From: Nanobdellota archaeon
Lineage (GTDB): Archaea; Nanobdellota; Nanobdellia; Woesearchaeales; SM23-78
Direction: 5' to 3'
Assembly: GCA_018819305.1 (NCBI GenBank)
Contig: JAHJQO010000054.1
Coordinates: forward strand, 1-42,602
Length of the DNA: 42,602 nt
Part shown: positions 25,476 through 34,363 of the stretch, one piece after another
Layout of the letters: each line of letters starts with the position of its first letter
How positions within the stretch are numbered: the stretch's first letter is position 1
The notes under the pieces: model-generated
The model's database searches: none
The model's input: only the letters and a program-made list of their open reading frames with translations
Told to the model about the DNA's origin: nothing
Program-made: the position numbers and the translations under genes

Positions 25476-25503
25476 GTATGAATATTTTGGTTATAGGGAC
25501 TGC

Positions 25504-25902
25504 TTAAAGAATCAGGATGGCTTCCTCAGGCGTGATTATTTTGATTCCCTTATATTTGCCGAGTTTTAACAAGTGCTTATCATAAGTAATAATATACTTT
25601 GATTCGCTTTCTAAAGCACATTCAATTACCTTATCATCATCCGGGTCATCTTTTATAACTTGAACCTTAATTTTTGGGGTTATTATTGTGGCAAATTGCA
25701 TTACTTTACTAAGGATGTTCTCAATCTCGCTTTGATTATATTGAAAATCTCTGTTTAGCACATTAGCAAACTCTTCAAGAATGTCTTTTGTAGTAAATAT
25801 CTCAAACTTATTTCTGATTAGTTTTTGCAGCAGCTTATGAGCCACACTGTAATTCCATTGAGTAGAGGAGATAAGAAAATTTGTATCTGCAGTGATATTC
25901 AT
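25504..25902 (-). CDS. PIN-domain toxin (VapC-like)
   Basis: A 132-residue PIN nuclease. Acidic residues are in place: the first Asp in ITADTNFLIS, a Glu in LEEFANVL, Asp in DDPDDDKVIECALES, and the last in IITYDKHLL. PIN toxins cleave RNA with Mg2+ or Mn2+ at these carboxylates. The ATG overlaps the AbrB stop by four bases (ATGA), so toxin and antitoxin are co-translated. An AbrB rather than RHH or Phd partner is a known archaeal arrangement. Confidence 0.88.
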   Translation of the reverse strand: MNITADTNFLISSTQWNYSVAHKLLQKLIRNKFEIFTTKDILEEFANVLNRDFQYNQSEIENILSKVMQFATIITPKIKVQVIKDDPDDDKVIECALESESKYIITYDKHLLKLGKYKGIKIITPEEAILIL

Positions 25903-26183
25903 TTTGCTTTTCTTGACTTATGGATTAAGTCAGGGACATCACTTTCTTTAATCCCGAGCCTTTTTGCTCTTTTTGCCCCTTCTTTGCCAATTACTTCTAA
26001 TTCTCTTATCAGCTCTTCTTTTGAAGGAGTTGCTATTTTTTTCAAAACTACAGAATCCTTACTTCCAACAACAGCAAAAACAGTGCCTTCGTCTGCGCAT
26101 ATCTTCTCTCTGATGTCTTTGGGTATCACAACCTGTCCTTTTGATGACATTTTTATTGTTTCAACAATCATTTTAACCTCCAC
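25899..26183 (-). CDS. AbrB/MazE-type antitoxin partner of the PIN toxin
   Basis: 94 residues as given; the start may be M5 (MIVETIKMSSKGQ, 26171), which has GGAGG just upstream. The AbrB fold is complete (KMSSKGQVVIPKDIREKICADEGTVFAVVGSKDSVVLKKI), followed by a helical, basic tail (KEGAKRAKRLGIKESDVPDLIHKSRKAK) that would wrap the toxin. It is probably autoregulatory through the palindrome at 26202. Confidence 0.87.
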   Translation of the reverse strand: MEVKMIVETIKMSSKGQVVIPKDIREKICADEGTVFAVVGSKDSVVLKKIATPSKEELIRELEVIGKEGAKRAKRLGIKESDVPDLIHKSRKAK

Positions 26184-26201
26184 TTGTCTTACTTTCTTAC
26201 A

Positions 26202-26216
26202 ATAAGATAATCTTAT
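26202..26216 (-). promoter_or_regulatory. Palindromic operator of the AbrB-PIN operon
   Basis: ATAAGA-TAA-TCTTAT has perfect 6-bp arms. It overlaps the TATA-like TTATATATAA on the minus strand and would place the AbrB dimer over the promoter. The orphan AbrB gene carries a near-identical site. Confidence 0.6.
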
Positions 26217-26290
26217 ATATAAATGTTTTGGTTATAGAATTACAAAAAAGCATATCTCTCCTTTTAGAATGAGGAGATGTGTTGATTTTT

Positions 26291-29200
26291 TTAATCTTCA
26301 GAGTTCCATACCAGCATGTGGAAGTTTGCAAAGCTTCCTCTGTATTTGACTTTGGCTACGAAGTCATATATGTTTTCTATTTGTGAAGTTACAGTTGCTT
26401 TTATGACTGGGTTTATTGTTTCCAGGCCGTCACAGCAAATAAATTCATGCATCATTCCTGTGGTTGTGTTTTCATATCTTACTACAAAGTCTTTGGGTCT
26501 GTTGTGGCATAATGTAGTGATGAAGTTGCATGTGCCTTCTTTGAAGGTTTGTCCTTCGCATGCTGGGTTGCAGTTTTTGTAGTAGTCTGTGCAGTCTGCG
26601 TGGCAGCTTCCATTTATCAGTGTGAAGTTTTGATAAGTTGTTCCGGCTGTTGATATTGTTACAGTTCTTATGTCGTCGTCATATCCTTCTCTTCTTGCTA
26701 CAAAGTTGTATGTTCCTATCAGAGCATTGTTGATTACATAGTTTCCATTGAAGTCTGATAGTGTTGATTGGCTTTCATAAGCTTCACCAAGTCCTGCTGG
26801 TCTTCCTGTTACAATAGCTCCATCAAGTCTGAATCCTTCTTCATTAAAAATTATTCCTGTGACTACTCCCTGGCATGAACCATCTGCTCTGTCAATATAC
26901 CCGTCGCAGTCATCATCTACGCCGTTGATGCATAAGTCAAATTGTTCTTCATCACCAGACTGGCATTCTCCATTTTGGTCAACGCAATCTGTTGGTTGGT
27001 CGCAGCATGCATAGAATGTTGAGGTGTATCTTGCAATATATGTTGATATAAAGTTTTCTGAAGGTGAATCATCTCCGCAGCATCTTTGATTCATGCTTGG
27101 AGGGCTCAGTTCCCAGTTGAAGGTCAGAGTTCCGCATGCAGCAGCAGGGTCATCAAAACCAAATGGAGTTAGGCATAAGTCACAACAGCCAGGGTCATCT
27201 TCATCTATATAAGTATCTCCATCATTATCAACTCCGTCTGCGCAGCATCTGTTGTTGGTTCCTTGTCCTTCCTGACATTCTGCATCACATCCGTCAGTTG
27301 CGCAGTCGCAGTCATTGTCAATATCATCTGTGCAACTGCTTTCTGGTGAGGGGTTGTAGTATTGGCATGTTGATGGGTCGCATCTTTGGGTTGTGCATCC
27401 TGCTTGGCAGGCAGAGCCTTCGCAAGCTTCTGGTCCATTCACTATTAGGTCTCCGCAGTAAGGTCCTATTTCTGTTTGAGTTACACAACTATTGTCGCAC
27501 CAGTTGCATGTTCCTGCGTATGGTGGTGTGCATGGTATTCCGTTTCCTGCTCCGTCGTCGCATTGTTCTGGTGGTGATTGTATAATATCATCTCCGCAAG
27601 AAGGACCTGTTACAGTTAGGAGTTGTGAACAATCAGCGCTACAGTATTGGCAGCTTCCTCCGTATGGTGGTATGCATGGCACTCCGTTTCCTGCTCCACT
27701 ATCGCAGACTTCAGGGCCATTAGTTATACTGTCTCCGCAGGTTCCTGTGGGAATGCAACTACCCCATAAGCATGTTGCTAAATTGCAATTTCTTATTCCT
27801 GGATATCCTCCTATTGTACAGGAAGGATTAGTTGAAGCATCACATTGTGCAGTGCAACTTCCTACACTGCAGGCAAATGAGCAAGTGCCAGTAGCAACAC
27901 ATCTACCTGTTCCGCCACTGTATTGTCTGCTGCTGCATTCAGGGCACCAGTCACATGCAGTATCAGCTTCACAAGTTCCTGAGCCTGAGGGTGTGTATTG
28001 TGAGCAGCAACTAGAGCCGCCTACTGTAATTGTTGTGGTTTTGTCAGTGCCTGATTTGTAAGATTTAGAAGTGTCAATACTGCACTTTACAGTGTGGCTT
28101 CCGGTTGTTGAAGGGGCAGGCCATTGAAATCTGGCTACACTACCGCTCCATCCAAGAAAACCACTCTCAATATTTGTTGAATCAATAAAAGCTTGAATAC
28201 TGTTGATATTAGCAACAGTTGAAGTGCAACTTACAGTAATGGTTTCGCCAGGGCAAGGAGTAGTGTCAGAAACAGCTACAGCCGTAACACCAACAGCGCA
28301 ATTGTTGTCACCGTGAATACCGTCACTACTGTCCCAATTGGTTTCGCTGTCACAGTCCTCGTCTCCTGTTCCTAAAGTGCACACTTCTGCTGAGCAGCAG
28401 TCACTAATACAAGTGTTGCCATTCTCTCCGCAGGCAGTGTTGCATTTTCCGTCTCCGCAGTAGCTCCATTTTTTTTCTCCTATTTGGCTTGGGTCGCAGC
28501 ATCTTCCGTCTCTCTTATCTCCTGCTATTAGGTTTTCTGTTGTCCAGTCCCATGTTCCTCTTGGTGCTGAGCATGAACGCCAGACATTGCTTGAGCATCT
28601 GAATCGAAGATCATTATTAATACTACATCCAGTATTAGCCACCACGATGCCTCCAATCTGAGTATTGTCTCCGCATCTCTGATTAGTGCTTAATGTTCCC
28701 AGGCAGTCCCATGTGCCGTCACCGCATACCTTACATGCATCAAGTTTGCAGGTGCTGCTGCATCCATCTCCACTAATTGTGTTGCCATCATCACATTGTT
28801 CGCCGCATGCCGTATTTTTTCTTCCGTCTCCGCAATAGCTCCAAGTATATGTTCCTCCTTGGCTTGGGTCGCAGCATCTTCCATCTCTCTTATCTCCTGC
28901 TATTAGGTTTTCTGTTGTCCAGTCCCATGTTCCTCTTGGTGCTGAGCATGAACGCCAGACATTGCTTGAGCATCTGAATCGAAGATCATTATTAATACTG
29001 CATCCAGTATTAGCCACCACGATGCCTCCAATCTGAGTATTGTCTCCGCATCTCTCATTAAGAAAATCTTCTCCAGTACAATCCCATGTCGTATCACCGC
29101 ATAACTGACATCCTTTTTCTGTTACTTCGCAATGTGCACTGCCTGCACTGCCAACACACTCAAAGCCAATACCATCATCTCTACAATCTCTATACTCTGC

Positions 29201-29626
29201 GTCACCGCACACAATGCTACCTCCAAGACTAAGAGGAAATACTTCTCTTATTGTGTATTGGTCTACACATCTTGGATATCCTACAGGAGTAGCACTCTTA
29301 AATTCACATTCACAGGTCTGGTAAATATCATGACATATCTGACAAGGAGGGTTTGGAGGATTGGATTGCGCACACATTTTTACATTATTACCATTAGTAC
29401 ATGAACAGCTACCGTCAGGGCTAAATCCTGTTCCGCAATCACATCCACAGGCAATGCTTGGTGGATTTCCAGTGCAAACACATCCTGATATACATGCAGG
29501 AGTGCAGTCACTGGGAGTGCATGATGCTCCAAGAACTATTTGCAATGTTAATATTGCAATCAATAAGACAATCATTGTTTTGACTGTTATTAACAAAATA
29601 TTATTCTGAGAATTCCTTTTTTCCAT
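26291..29626 (-). CDS. Large secreted Cys-rich surface protein
   Basis: 1111 residues. An N-terminal signal (KTMIVLLIAILTLQIVLGA) is followed by very Cys-rich modules. These include a 65-residue unit present twice (about 191-256 and 316-381, containing CGDNTQIGGIVVANTGC and CSAPRGTWDWTTENL), a CDDGNTISGDGCSSTC module between the copies of the type common in Myxococcus-like cysteine repeats (DUF4215), an Ig-like segment (about 445-545), more EQCDDGAGNG-type repeats, and a carboxypeptidase-regulatory-like beta domain (about 919-1005, VTGIIFNEEGFRLDGAIV). No C-terminal anchor is seen. Probably a cell-surface adhesin or envelope protein stabilised by disulfides. GGTGGTGAG precedes the ATG as ribosome-binding site. 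Confidence 0.85.
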   Translation of the reverse strand: MEKRNSQNNILLITVKTMIVLLIAILTLQIVLGASCTPSDCTPACISGCVCTGNPPSIACGCDCGTGFSPDGSCSCTNGNNVKMCAQSNPPNPPCQICHDIYQTCECEFKSATPVGYPRCVDQYTIREVFPLSLGGSIVCGDAEYRDCRDDGIGFECVGSAGSAHCEVTEKGCQLCGDTTWDCTGEDFLNERCGDNTQIGGIVVANTGCSINNDLRFRCSSNVWRSCSAPRGTWDWTTENLIAGDKRDGRCCDPSQGGTYTWSYCGDGRKNTACGEQCDDGNTISGDGCSSTCKLDACKVCGDGTWDCLGTLSTNQRCGDNTQIGGIVVANTGCSINNDLRFRCSSNVWRSCSAPRGTWDWTTENLIAGDKRDGRCCDPSQIGEKKWSYCGDGKCNTACGENGNTCISDCCSAEVCTLGTGDEDCDSETNWDSSDGIHGDNNCAVGVTAVAVSDTTPCPGETITVSCTSTVANINSIQAFIDSTNIESGFLGWSGSVARFQWPAPSTTGSHTVKCSIDTSKSYKSGTDKTTTITVGGSSCCSQYTPSGSGTCEADTACDWCPECSSRQYSGGTGRCVATGTCSFACSVGSCTAQCDASTNPSCTIGGYPGIRNCNLATCLWGSCIPTGTCGDSITNGPEVCDSGAGNGVPCIPPYGGSCQYCSADCSQLLTVTGPSCGDDIIQSPPEQCDDGAGNGIPCTPPYAGTCNWCDNSCVTQTEIGPYCGDLIVNGPEACEGSACQAGCTTQRCDPSTCQYYNPSPESSCTDDIDNDCDCATDGCDAECQEGQGTNNRCCADGVDNDGDTYIDEDDPGCCDLCLTPFGFDDPAAACGTLTFNWELSPPSMNQRCCGDDSPSENFISTYIARYTSTFYACCDQPTDCVDQNGECQSGDEEQFDLCINGVDDDCDGYIDRADGSCQGVVTGIIFNEEGFRLDGAIVTGRPAGLGEAYESQSTLSDFNGNYVINNALIGTYNFVARREGYDDDIRTVTISTAGTTYQNFTLINGSCHADCTDYYKNCNPACEGQTFKEGTCNFITTLCHNRPKDFVVRYENTTTGMMHEFICCDGLETINPVIKATVTSQIENIYDFVAKVKYRGSFANFHMLVWNSED
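28486..28680 (-). repeat. 195-bp direct repeat inside the Cys-rich gene, copy B
   Basis: Nearly identical to 28861-29055; I see two differences. It encodes the CGDNTQ...CCDPSQ module. Such near identity at DNA level implies recent duplication or gene conversion. Confidence 0.9.
28861..29055 (-). repeat. 195-bp direct repeat inside the Cys-rich gene, copy A
   Basis: Partner of 28486-28680, offset 375 bp, a multiple of three, so recombination between them would keep the frame. Confidence 0.9.
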
Positions 29627-29755
29627 GTTTCACTCACCACCTACTCCTTTTTTATTAATTATTAATAAATATAATTCTATTAAAGGATAATATACTGTTA
29701 ATTCTTTTTAAATCTTTTGAAATTCATGTTAATTCAGGTGTTATCATGGTGTTTT

Positions 29756-30220
29756 CTAGAAATATTCTTCTAATCTTTCTTTATATTGTTTTTTTTGCTC
29801 TTCTGTCAGGTTTTCAATGAAATAGTTGAGTTGGTCTGTGAATTCTTTTGTTGTTTCTATTTGTTGCTCCACTTGTTCTTTTGATATTTTGAATTCTGTG
29901 TAGTATTGCTTGTCTATTCTTTCTTTTTTAGCGTCTTTTATTTCTTTGTTGTCTATTTCAAATATTTCTTTTAGCAATATTATTGTTCCTGTGTGGTTTT
30001 CGCATTTTATTCCTACTAAATATAATAATGCTGTTGCTTTGTTATACATTGAATAATAGGTCATGCTTGTTGCTTCTTCTAGTAAGTCTTGTGTTATTAG
30101 TATTTCTGCTGCTTTTAAGGAGTTTCTTGATTTTTGGTGATAGGATTCTGCTATTTCTTCACTTGGATCTATAAGAGTTATTTTTTCTTCTTTAATTAGT
30201 TTTGTTATAAATTTGTTCAT
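29756..30220 (-). CDS. HEPN-domain protein (module 2)
   Basis: 154 residues, helical. The early part has the HEPN helix pattern (ESYHQKSRNSLKAAEILITQDLLEEATSMTYYSMYNKATALLYLVGIK), with Y-Y-x-M-Y-x-x-A typical of COG1895/COG2250-type HEPN. The late helix reads KERIDKQYYTEF, giving R-x4-Y rather than R-x4-6-H. The ATG overlaps the upstream MNT stop (ATGA). Toxin or AMPylation target in an MNT/HEPN pair. Confidence 0.82.
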   Translation of the reverse strand: MNKFITKLIKEEKITLIDPSEEIAESYHQKSRNSLKAAEILITQDLLEEATSMTYYSMYNKATALLYLVGIKCENHTGTIILLKEIFEIDNKEIKDAKKERIDKQYYTEFKISKEQVEQQIETTKEFTDQLNYFIENLTEEQKKQYKERLEEYF

Positions 30221-30762
30221 TTTATTAGTTGATAGTATCTTTCTGTGTTTTGTATTATTACATGGTCTTTGATTATTTCTTTTGCTAAAAGGTTTTCTTT
30301 GTCAAATTTTCCTATTTTTATGCTTAGTTTTGAATCTATTTGTTCGAGTTCTTTTTTTAAGTTTTTGTTTTGTGTTTCTATGTATATGTCTATATCGCTT
30401 GTTTTTTTTGCTTTGTTTTTTGCGTGGCTTCCGAATAGTATTATTAATTCTCCTTTTGTTTTCTCTTTTAGTTCTTTTATTATTCTTCTTAGCTTTGGTT
30501 CTTGTATTATTTTGGTTAGTTTGTATTGTTCTGCCATTACCAGAGCTATTTCTGCTTCAGGGCTGTTTTTTAGGAAATATTTGTTGTTTTTTCCTTCTGT
30601 TTTGTAATCTACAATGTTTTCTTTTCTTAATTTTTTCAGTATTCTCATTGTTGTTGAGGGTATAAGGTTTAGTTTTTCTGCTATCTTTCTCAGGTGGCAT
30701 GGTTCTTTTCTCAGGACTTCAACAATCTCGAAATCGTTTCTTTTTTGCAACATGTGTTTCAT
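30217..30762 (-). CDS. MNT nucleotidyltransferase with N-terminal winged helix (module 2)
   Basis: 181 residues. The winged helix covers residues 9-60 (FEIVEVLRKEPCHLRKIAEKLNLIPSTTMRILKKLRKENIV). The MNT fold has LFGSHAKNKAKKTSDIDIYIE (G-S-x10-D-x-D). Antitoxin-type AMP transferase and probable autorepressor. On the minus strand CATTTAAATATA lies about 25 nt before the ATG, flanked by AACGA and TCGTT half-sites that could be its operator. Confidence 0.88.
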   Translation of the reverse strand: MKHMLQKRNDFEIVEVLRKEPCHLRKIAEKLNLIPSTTMRILKKLRKENIVDYKTEGKNNKYFLKNSPEAEIALVMAEQYKLTKIIQEPKLRRIIKELKEKTKGELIILFGSHAKNKAKKTSDIDIYIETQNKNLKKELEQIDSKLSIKIGKFDKENLLAKEIIKDHVIIQNTERYYQLIK

Positions 30763-30828
30763 TTATGCAACGATATATTTAAATGTTTCGTTTTTGAGGT
30801 CAATACGGGTAAAAAAACAAAATTAATT

Positions 30829-32997
30829 TTAGAACTTGACAGATGCACTGTACAATATATTAACATCATACACTCTGCCATTTGCACCAACCAGGCCAAA
30901 GCTTAGTCTTCCAGGCCCGATTTTTTTAGAAACATTAATGTCAGCAAAATTAAACTGGTTTGAATCTATAAACATTGTTTTGTAATTTCCATTAATCATG
31001 ATTTGCTTAATCAATGGCAGGCTAAGATTTGCACCTATTCCAACACTTAATGATTCTGCATTTGACATGCCTTCAGATGAGGTATATGAACCTGTAACTC
31101 CAATGCTGCCTAAATTAGGAATCTGAAATCCAGTTGCAAGAGTAACTGCCTGGCTTTGATTATTTGGAGATGAGTTTCTGTTGTAGCCTGCTTGAATTCT
31201 TTGAATAAGATTATTGCTGTTTTTTGAAGCTGTTCCAATTGTAAAGCCCATGTTGTTTGCTCCTGTTCTTGCATCATACATTCCATTACCGCCTACAACA
31301 ACTCCTTTAAGATTTGCATCTCCTCTTGCTGAGAATATCTGATTATCAGGTGTAAGAATCATTCCTATCTGGCCATTGAAATTATTTAAAGCAAAATAAG
31401 CATTTGTCATGTTTTGAAGATGATTGTTTCTCATAGCCATGGTTGTGTTTACTCCTGCTTTTTTATTTCCAATGCCTGCTCTAAGTCCATTTCTGTCAAT
31501 GCCAACATTAACACCTTCGATGCTGGTGTTAATATCAACTGCATTAAGCATAGCCATTGCAGAAGCATTTGCATTTGTTGCTACAGAACCAATAGTCTGA
31601 GTATCTTTAACATAAATATAAGCTAATAATTCTTTGCCAGCAGTATTAAGATTGCCTGTTGTTTTATAATCAGTAATTGTATAATTTGTATTTCTACCTC
31701 CTAAATCATCTGTCTCTGTCATGAGCTCAAATATTTCAGCATTCCAAATTGCTTTAATAGTTGAATTAACATTTTGACAATTATTAGGGTCAACAACAGC
31801 AAAATAACCACCTGAACCAGAACCATGAATTCCTAGTTTATTATCTAGTTTATCATAATATACCAAAAAATCTCCACCAGAGTCAACTTTTTTTAAGCTA
31901 CCATAAGTCATCCAAGGATAAGACAAAGCAGAGTTTAACTGATTAACAACTTCAGTTATAAGATTTTCAGGGCCTGTTACTGTGTCATATCTTCTGGTAA
32001 AAGTTGCATTAGGACCAAATCTGAGTTTGCCAAAGCCAGCATCAATATGTTCATCAATCAAACCATAATTAGTACCATTGCTTGCGTTAAACAAAAACAA
32101 TGTGTATTGGAAATTCCAGGGATCTTTATGACTCCTGTTCACTGTAAAGATTACATCGCCGTCTCTGTCGAAATCAAGATATTTGCAGTCATTAAGAGGG
32201 CCTCTCACAGCAATTCTTTTATCATCAACATTAGTAAGCCCAAGAGCATTAACTATTTCATCAATAGAAATAGTCACCTGAGAGCTTGTCATAACATTAT
32301 TAATAGTATAATTTCCCAGGATTCCCTGAGTATGATTAATAACCTGAACATTAAGATTTGTATTGTAGTCAGTGTCTGGAGTAACAGGGTCGGGTTTTTT
32401 CTTTAACAAAACTGCTGCTGCAACTCCTCCTGCAAGAGCAAGCCCTCCGATTATCCATGGCAGAGCACTTTTCTTCTTTTTTTCCTTGCCTTCAGACTTT
32501 AATTTATCAAGAGTAATAAGTGCATTTGCTTGATTATAAAACTTATGAGCGATTGTGTCAAGTGTTTGAGAATCAAGAAGTGCTTGTTTGTTGTTAAGAT
32601 TGATTGCTTTTGTAAAATAATCAACAGCCATTTTCTGGCTTTCCTTGTCTTTTTCATGAGAAAATGTCTGAGCATGCTCAAAATAGTGTTTGTATAATTC
32701 TTCTTGCGTAGGTGTCTGAGCAGTAAGATTAATTTTTTTATCTGTGCTTGTTTCAGATACAACATCAGATATATCACTGGATATATCACTGCTTTGTGCC
32801 AGACTAAAGTGTTTTATTATTCTTGGATGAAAAATGTTTTTAGAATATTCTAGCTTTTTTTCAGCTCCAAAACCCATTCCTGCAGTAAGAATAAGTGCTG
32901 ATAATGTGGATGCAATTAGCTTATAACCTTTTCTGAACTTTGGTTCAGTTGGGTGGTTGTTTTTTAGTGCATCGCCAAGATAATCTGTTATTGTCAT
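30829..32997 (-). CDS. Large envelope-associated protein with beta-strand-rich C-terminal half
   Basis: 722 residues, no family recognised. Residues 27-45 (LIASTLSALILTAGMGFGA) form a signal or anchor. Residues 99-165 look TPR-like (LYKHYFEHAQTF, KMAVDYFTKAINLNNK). Residues 178-198 (ALPWIIGGLALAGGVAAAVLL) are a second membrane segment followed by KKK. The last about 250 residues alternate polar and hydrophobic positions with Gly/Asn turns and end DVNILYSASVKF. This resembles bacterial outer-membrane beta-barrel strands with a terminal Phe, which is unexpected in archaea. It faces the plus-strand MNT-HEPN module 3 across the palindromic element. A truncated relative lies at 38144. Confidence 0.65.
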   Translation of the reverse strand: MTITDYLGDALKNNHPTEPKFRKGYKLIASTLSALILTAGMGFGAEKKLEYSKNIFHPRIIKHFSLAQSSDISSDISDVVSETSTDKKINLTAQTPTQEELYKHYFEHAQTFSHEKDKESQKMAVDYFTKAINLNNKQALLDSQTLDTIAHKFYNQANALITLDKLKSEGKEKKKKSALPWIIGGLALAGGVAAAVLLKKKPDPVTPDTDYNTNLNVQVINHTQGILGNYTINNVMTSSQVTISIDEIVNALGLTNVDDKRIAVRGPLNDCKYLDFDRDGDVIFTVNRSHKDPWNFQYTLFLFNASNGTNYGLIDEHIDAGFGKLRFGPNATFTRRYDTVTGPENLITEVVNQLNSALSYPWMTYGSLKKVDSGGDFLVYYDKLDNKLGIHGSGSGGYFAVVDPNNCQNVNSTIKAIWNAEIFELMTETDDLGGRNTNYTITDYKTTGNLNTAGKELLAYIYVKDTQTIGSVATNANASAMAMLNAVDINTSIEGVNVGIDRNGLRAGIGNKKAGVNTTMAMRNNHLQNMTNAYFALNNFNGQIGMILTPDNQIFSARGDANLKGVVVGGNGMYDARTGANNMGFTIGTASKNSNNLIQRIQAGYNRNSSPNNQSQAVTLATGFQIPNLGSIGVTGSYTSSEGMSNAESLSVGIGANLSLPLIKQIMINGNYKTMFIDSNQFNFADINVSKKIGPGRLSFGLVGANGRVYDVNILYSASVKF

Positions 32998-33045
32998 ATT
33001 GCAATTTTATTTGTTTTAATCATTTATAAACTTTTCGCTTTTTAC

Positions 33046-33061
33046 ACCACTGTGGAGTGGT
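33046..33061 (+). repeat. Island intergenic element, copy R2 (core palindrome)
   Basis: ACCACT-GTGG-AGTGGT, arms perfect, then TTATTAAATGG. It is preceded by CATTTATAAACTTTTC (shared with R3 and R5), which is also the minus-strand TATA box of the 722-aa gene. About 25 bp after the core lies CCGAAACATTTAAATACT, the BRE/TATA of MNT module 3. Confidence 0.8.
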
Positions 33062-33102
33062 TATTAAATGGAGATGAAACCGAAACATTTAAATACTTTG
33101 TC

Positions 33103-33113
33103 TGGTAATACCA
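33103..33113 (+). promoter_or_regulatory. Operator candidate of MNT module 3
   Basis: TGGTA-A-TACCA, a perfect palindrome between TTTAAATA (33088-33095) and the leaderless ATG at 33119. TGTCTGGTAA recurs across the start codon. GGTA/TACC half-sites also occur at modules 6 and 7. Confidence 0.5.
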
Positions 33114-33118
33114 TACAT

Positions 33119-33733
33119 ATGTCTGGTAAAAACATACAAGAATTAAATTTCACAAAAACAGAAATAAAAATATTAAAACATATTTTTAAGCATTATAAAG
33201 ACAGATACAATGCCAGACAAATAGCAAAAGAACTATCACTAAACCACGCGCACATAAATGATTTGTGCAATGCTTTAGAAAAAAAGAACTTGCTAGTTAG
33301 AGAAGAGATTGGGAATTCAATTTATTATCAATTTGATTATGCAAATAAGTTAGCATTAAATTTTATTGAATATTTGCTTAGTCTTGAAATAAAAGAATTT
33401 CCCAAATACCTTAAAGTGCTGTTGCATAGTTTAAGTAAATTTAATGAACATATACAATTAGGATTAGTTTTTGGTTCTTCAATAAAAAGCAGCAAATACA
33501 ACGACATAGATGTTTTGCTGATTTACGATAAGAAAAAAAGCCAATCAATAAATAAAATAAAAGAAGATATCAGAAAATCTGAATTAGTTGAAAAACCAAT
33601 AAGATACGTTGAAATATCTGAAAAAGATTTAATAAAGAATAAAGATAATAAAATATTTTACAGTATAATATCGGAAAATTTAATTTTTCATAATTCATCA
33701 AAATACATTGAGGTGATTAAATGGTCCATATAG
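33119..33733 (+). CDS. MNT nucleotidyltransferase with winged helix (module 3)
   Basis: About 204 residues. The track starts at 33068, but TTTAAATA at 33088 places transcription near 33118, so ATG 33119 (MSGKNIQELNF) is the likely leaderless start. The winged helix (TEIKILKHIFKHYKDRYNARQIAKELSLNHAHINDL) is followed by the MNT motif LVFGSSIKSSKYNDIDVLLIYD, in which the loop is two residues shorter (G-S-x8-D-x-D) than in most others here. It overlaps the HEPN gene by 13 bp. Antitoxin-type transferase and autorepressor by analogy. Confidence 0.85.
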   Translation: MSGKNIQELNFTKTEIKILKHIFKHYKDRYNARQIAKELSLNHAHINDLCNALEKKNLLVREEIGNSIYYQFDYANKLALNFIEYLLSLEIKEFPKYLKVLLHSLSKFNEHIQLGLVFGSSIKSSKYNDIDVLLIYDKKKSQSINKIKEDIRKSELVEKPIRYVEISEKDLIKNKDNKIFYSIISENLIFHNSSKYIEVIKWSI

Positions 33734-34203
33734 ACCAACACTTAAAATGGTGCTTAAATGACGAAAATCGATTAAAAAAAGTTAGACCAAATATTTCATT
33801 AGCTTTAGCACATATAAAAAAATCTGAATACAACAAAGGAGTAATGGACATACTTGAAAAAGCAGAAAAATATGACTGGGCATTAAATGTAGGTTTTTAT
33901 TCAATATATCACTGCTTCCTAGCAATAATAGCCAAATATGGATACGAATCAAGAAATCAATCCTGCACAATAACTGCAATACTAAAATTAATTGAAGAAA
34001 AAAAGATGGATTTTGACAAAGATTTAGTAATGCAATTTGACACATTAGATGTTGATAAAGAAGCAACTAATCCAACAATAAGAGAAAACAGAGAAATATC
34101 AACCTACGGAGTAAAAACAGAAGTCAATACAGAACAATTTGACAAAGTTAAAGATTTAGTTATCAAAATACAAAGAGAAACAATAAGAATAATTAACGAA
34201 TAA
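33721..34203 (+). CDS. HEPN-domain protein (module 3)
   Basis: 160 residues, helical. It has the HEPN core pattern YDWALNVGFYSIYHCFLAIIAKYGYESRNQSCT and the late motif RENREISTYGVKTE. R-E-I-S-T-Y again gives Arg-x4-Tyr without the classical His. Translation is coupled to MNT through a 13-bp overlap. Probable toxin or AMPylation target; RNase activity is uncertain given the missing His. Confidence 0.8.
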   Translation: MVHIDQHLKWCLNDENRLKKVRPNISLALAHIKKSEYNKGVMDILEKAEKYDWALNVGFYSIYHCFLAIIAKYGYESRNQSCTITAILKLIEEKKMDFDKDLVMQFDTLDVDKEATNPTIRENREISTYGVKTEVNTEQFDKVKDLVIKIQRETIRIINE

Positions 34204-34248
34204 AAATTATTGATGATACTTCTTCATTTATAAACTTTTCACTTATAC

Positions 34249-34264
34249 ACCACTACAGAGTGGT
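34249..34264 (+). repeat. Island intergenic element, copy R3 (core palindrome)
   Basis: ACCACT-ACAG-AGTGGT, arms perfect, then TATGACTTGGAG. The left flank CATTTATAAACTTTTCAC matches R2/R5 although no 722-aa gene is present here. The right flank differs: it carries a 28-bp block (34274-34301) shared with R7 and then CTGGACATCCTGGCGT. The next gene is the BRO-N gene. Confidence 0.8.
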
Positions 34265-34363
34265 TATGACTTGGAGATTCTACATTATTTTCAGAATTCT
34301 TTCAATTACCACTGGACATCCTGGCGTAGAGTTTATAAACATAAAAAAATTACTCATTTATAA

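Noticed and set aside
27136-28061. Plus-strand ORFs opposite the Cys-rich gene (149 aa and 189 aa)
   Set aside because: They mirror the repetitive Cys codons of the 1111-aa gene, show no domain or start signals, and are shadows.
30245-30665. Plus-strand hydrophobic ORFs opposite MNT module 2
   Set aside because: They are antisense of a Lys-rich gene with a clear MNT motif.
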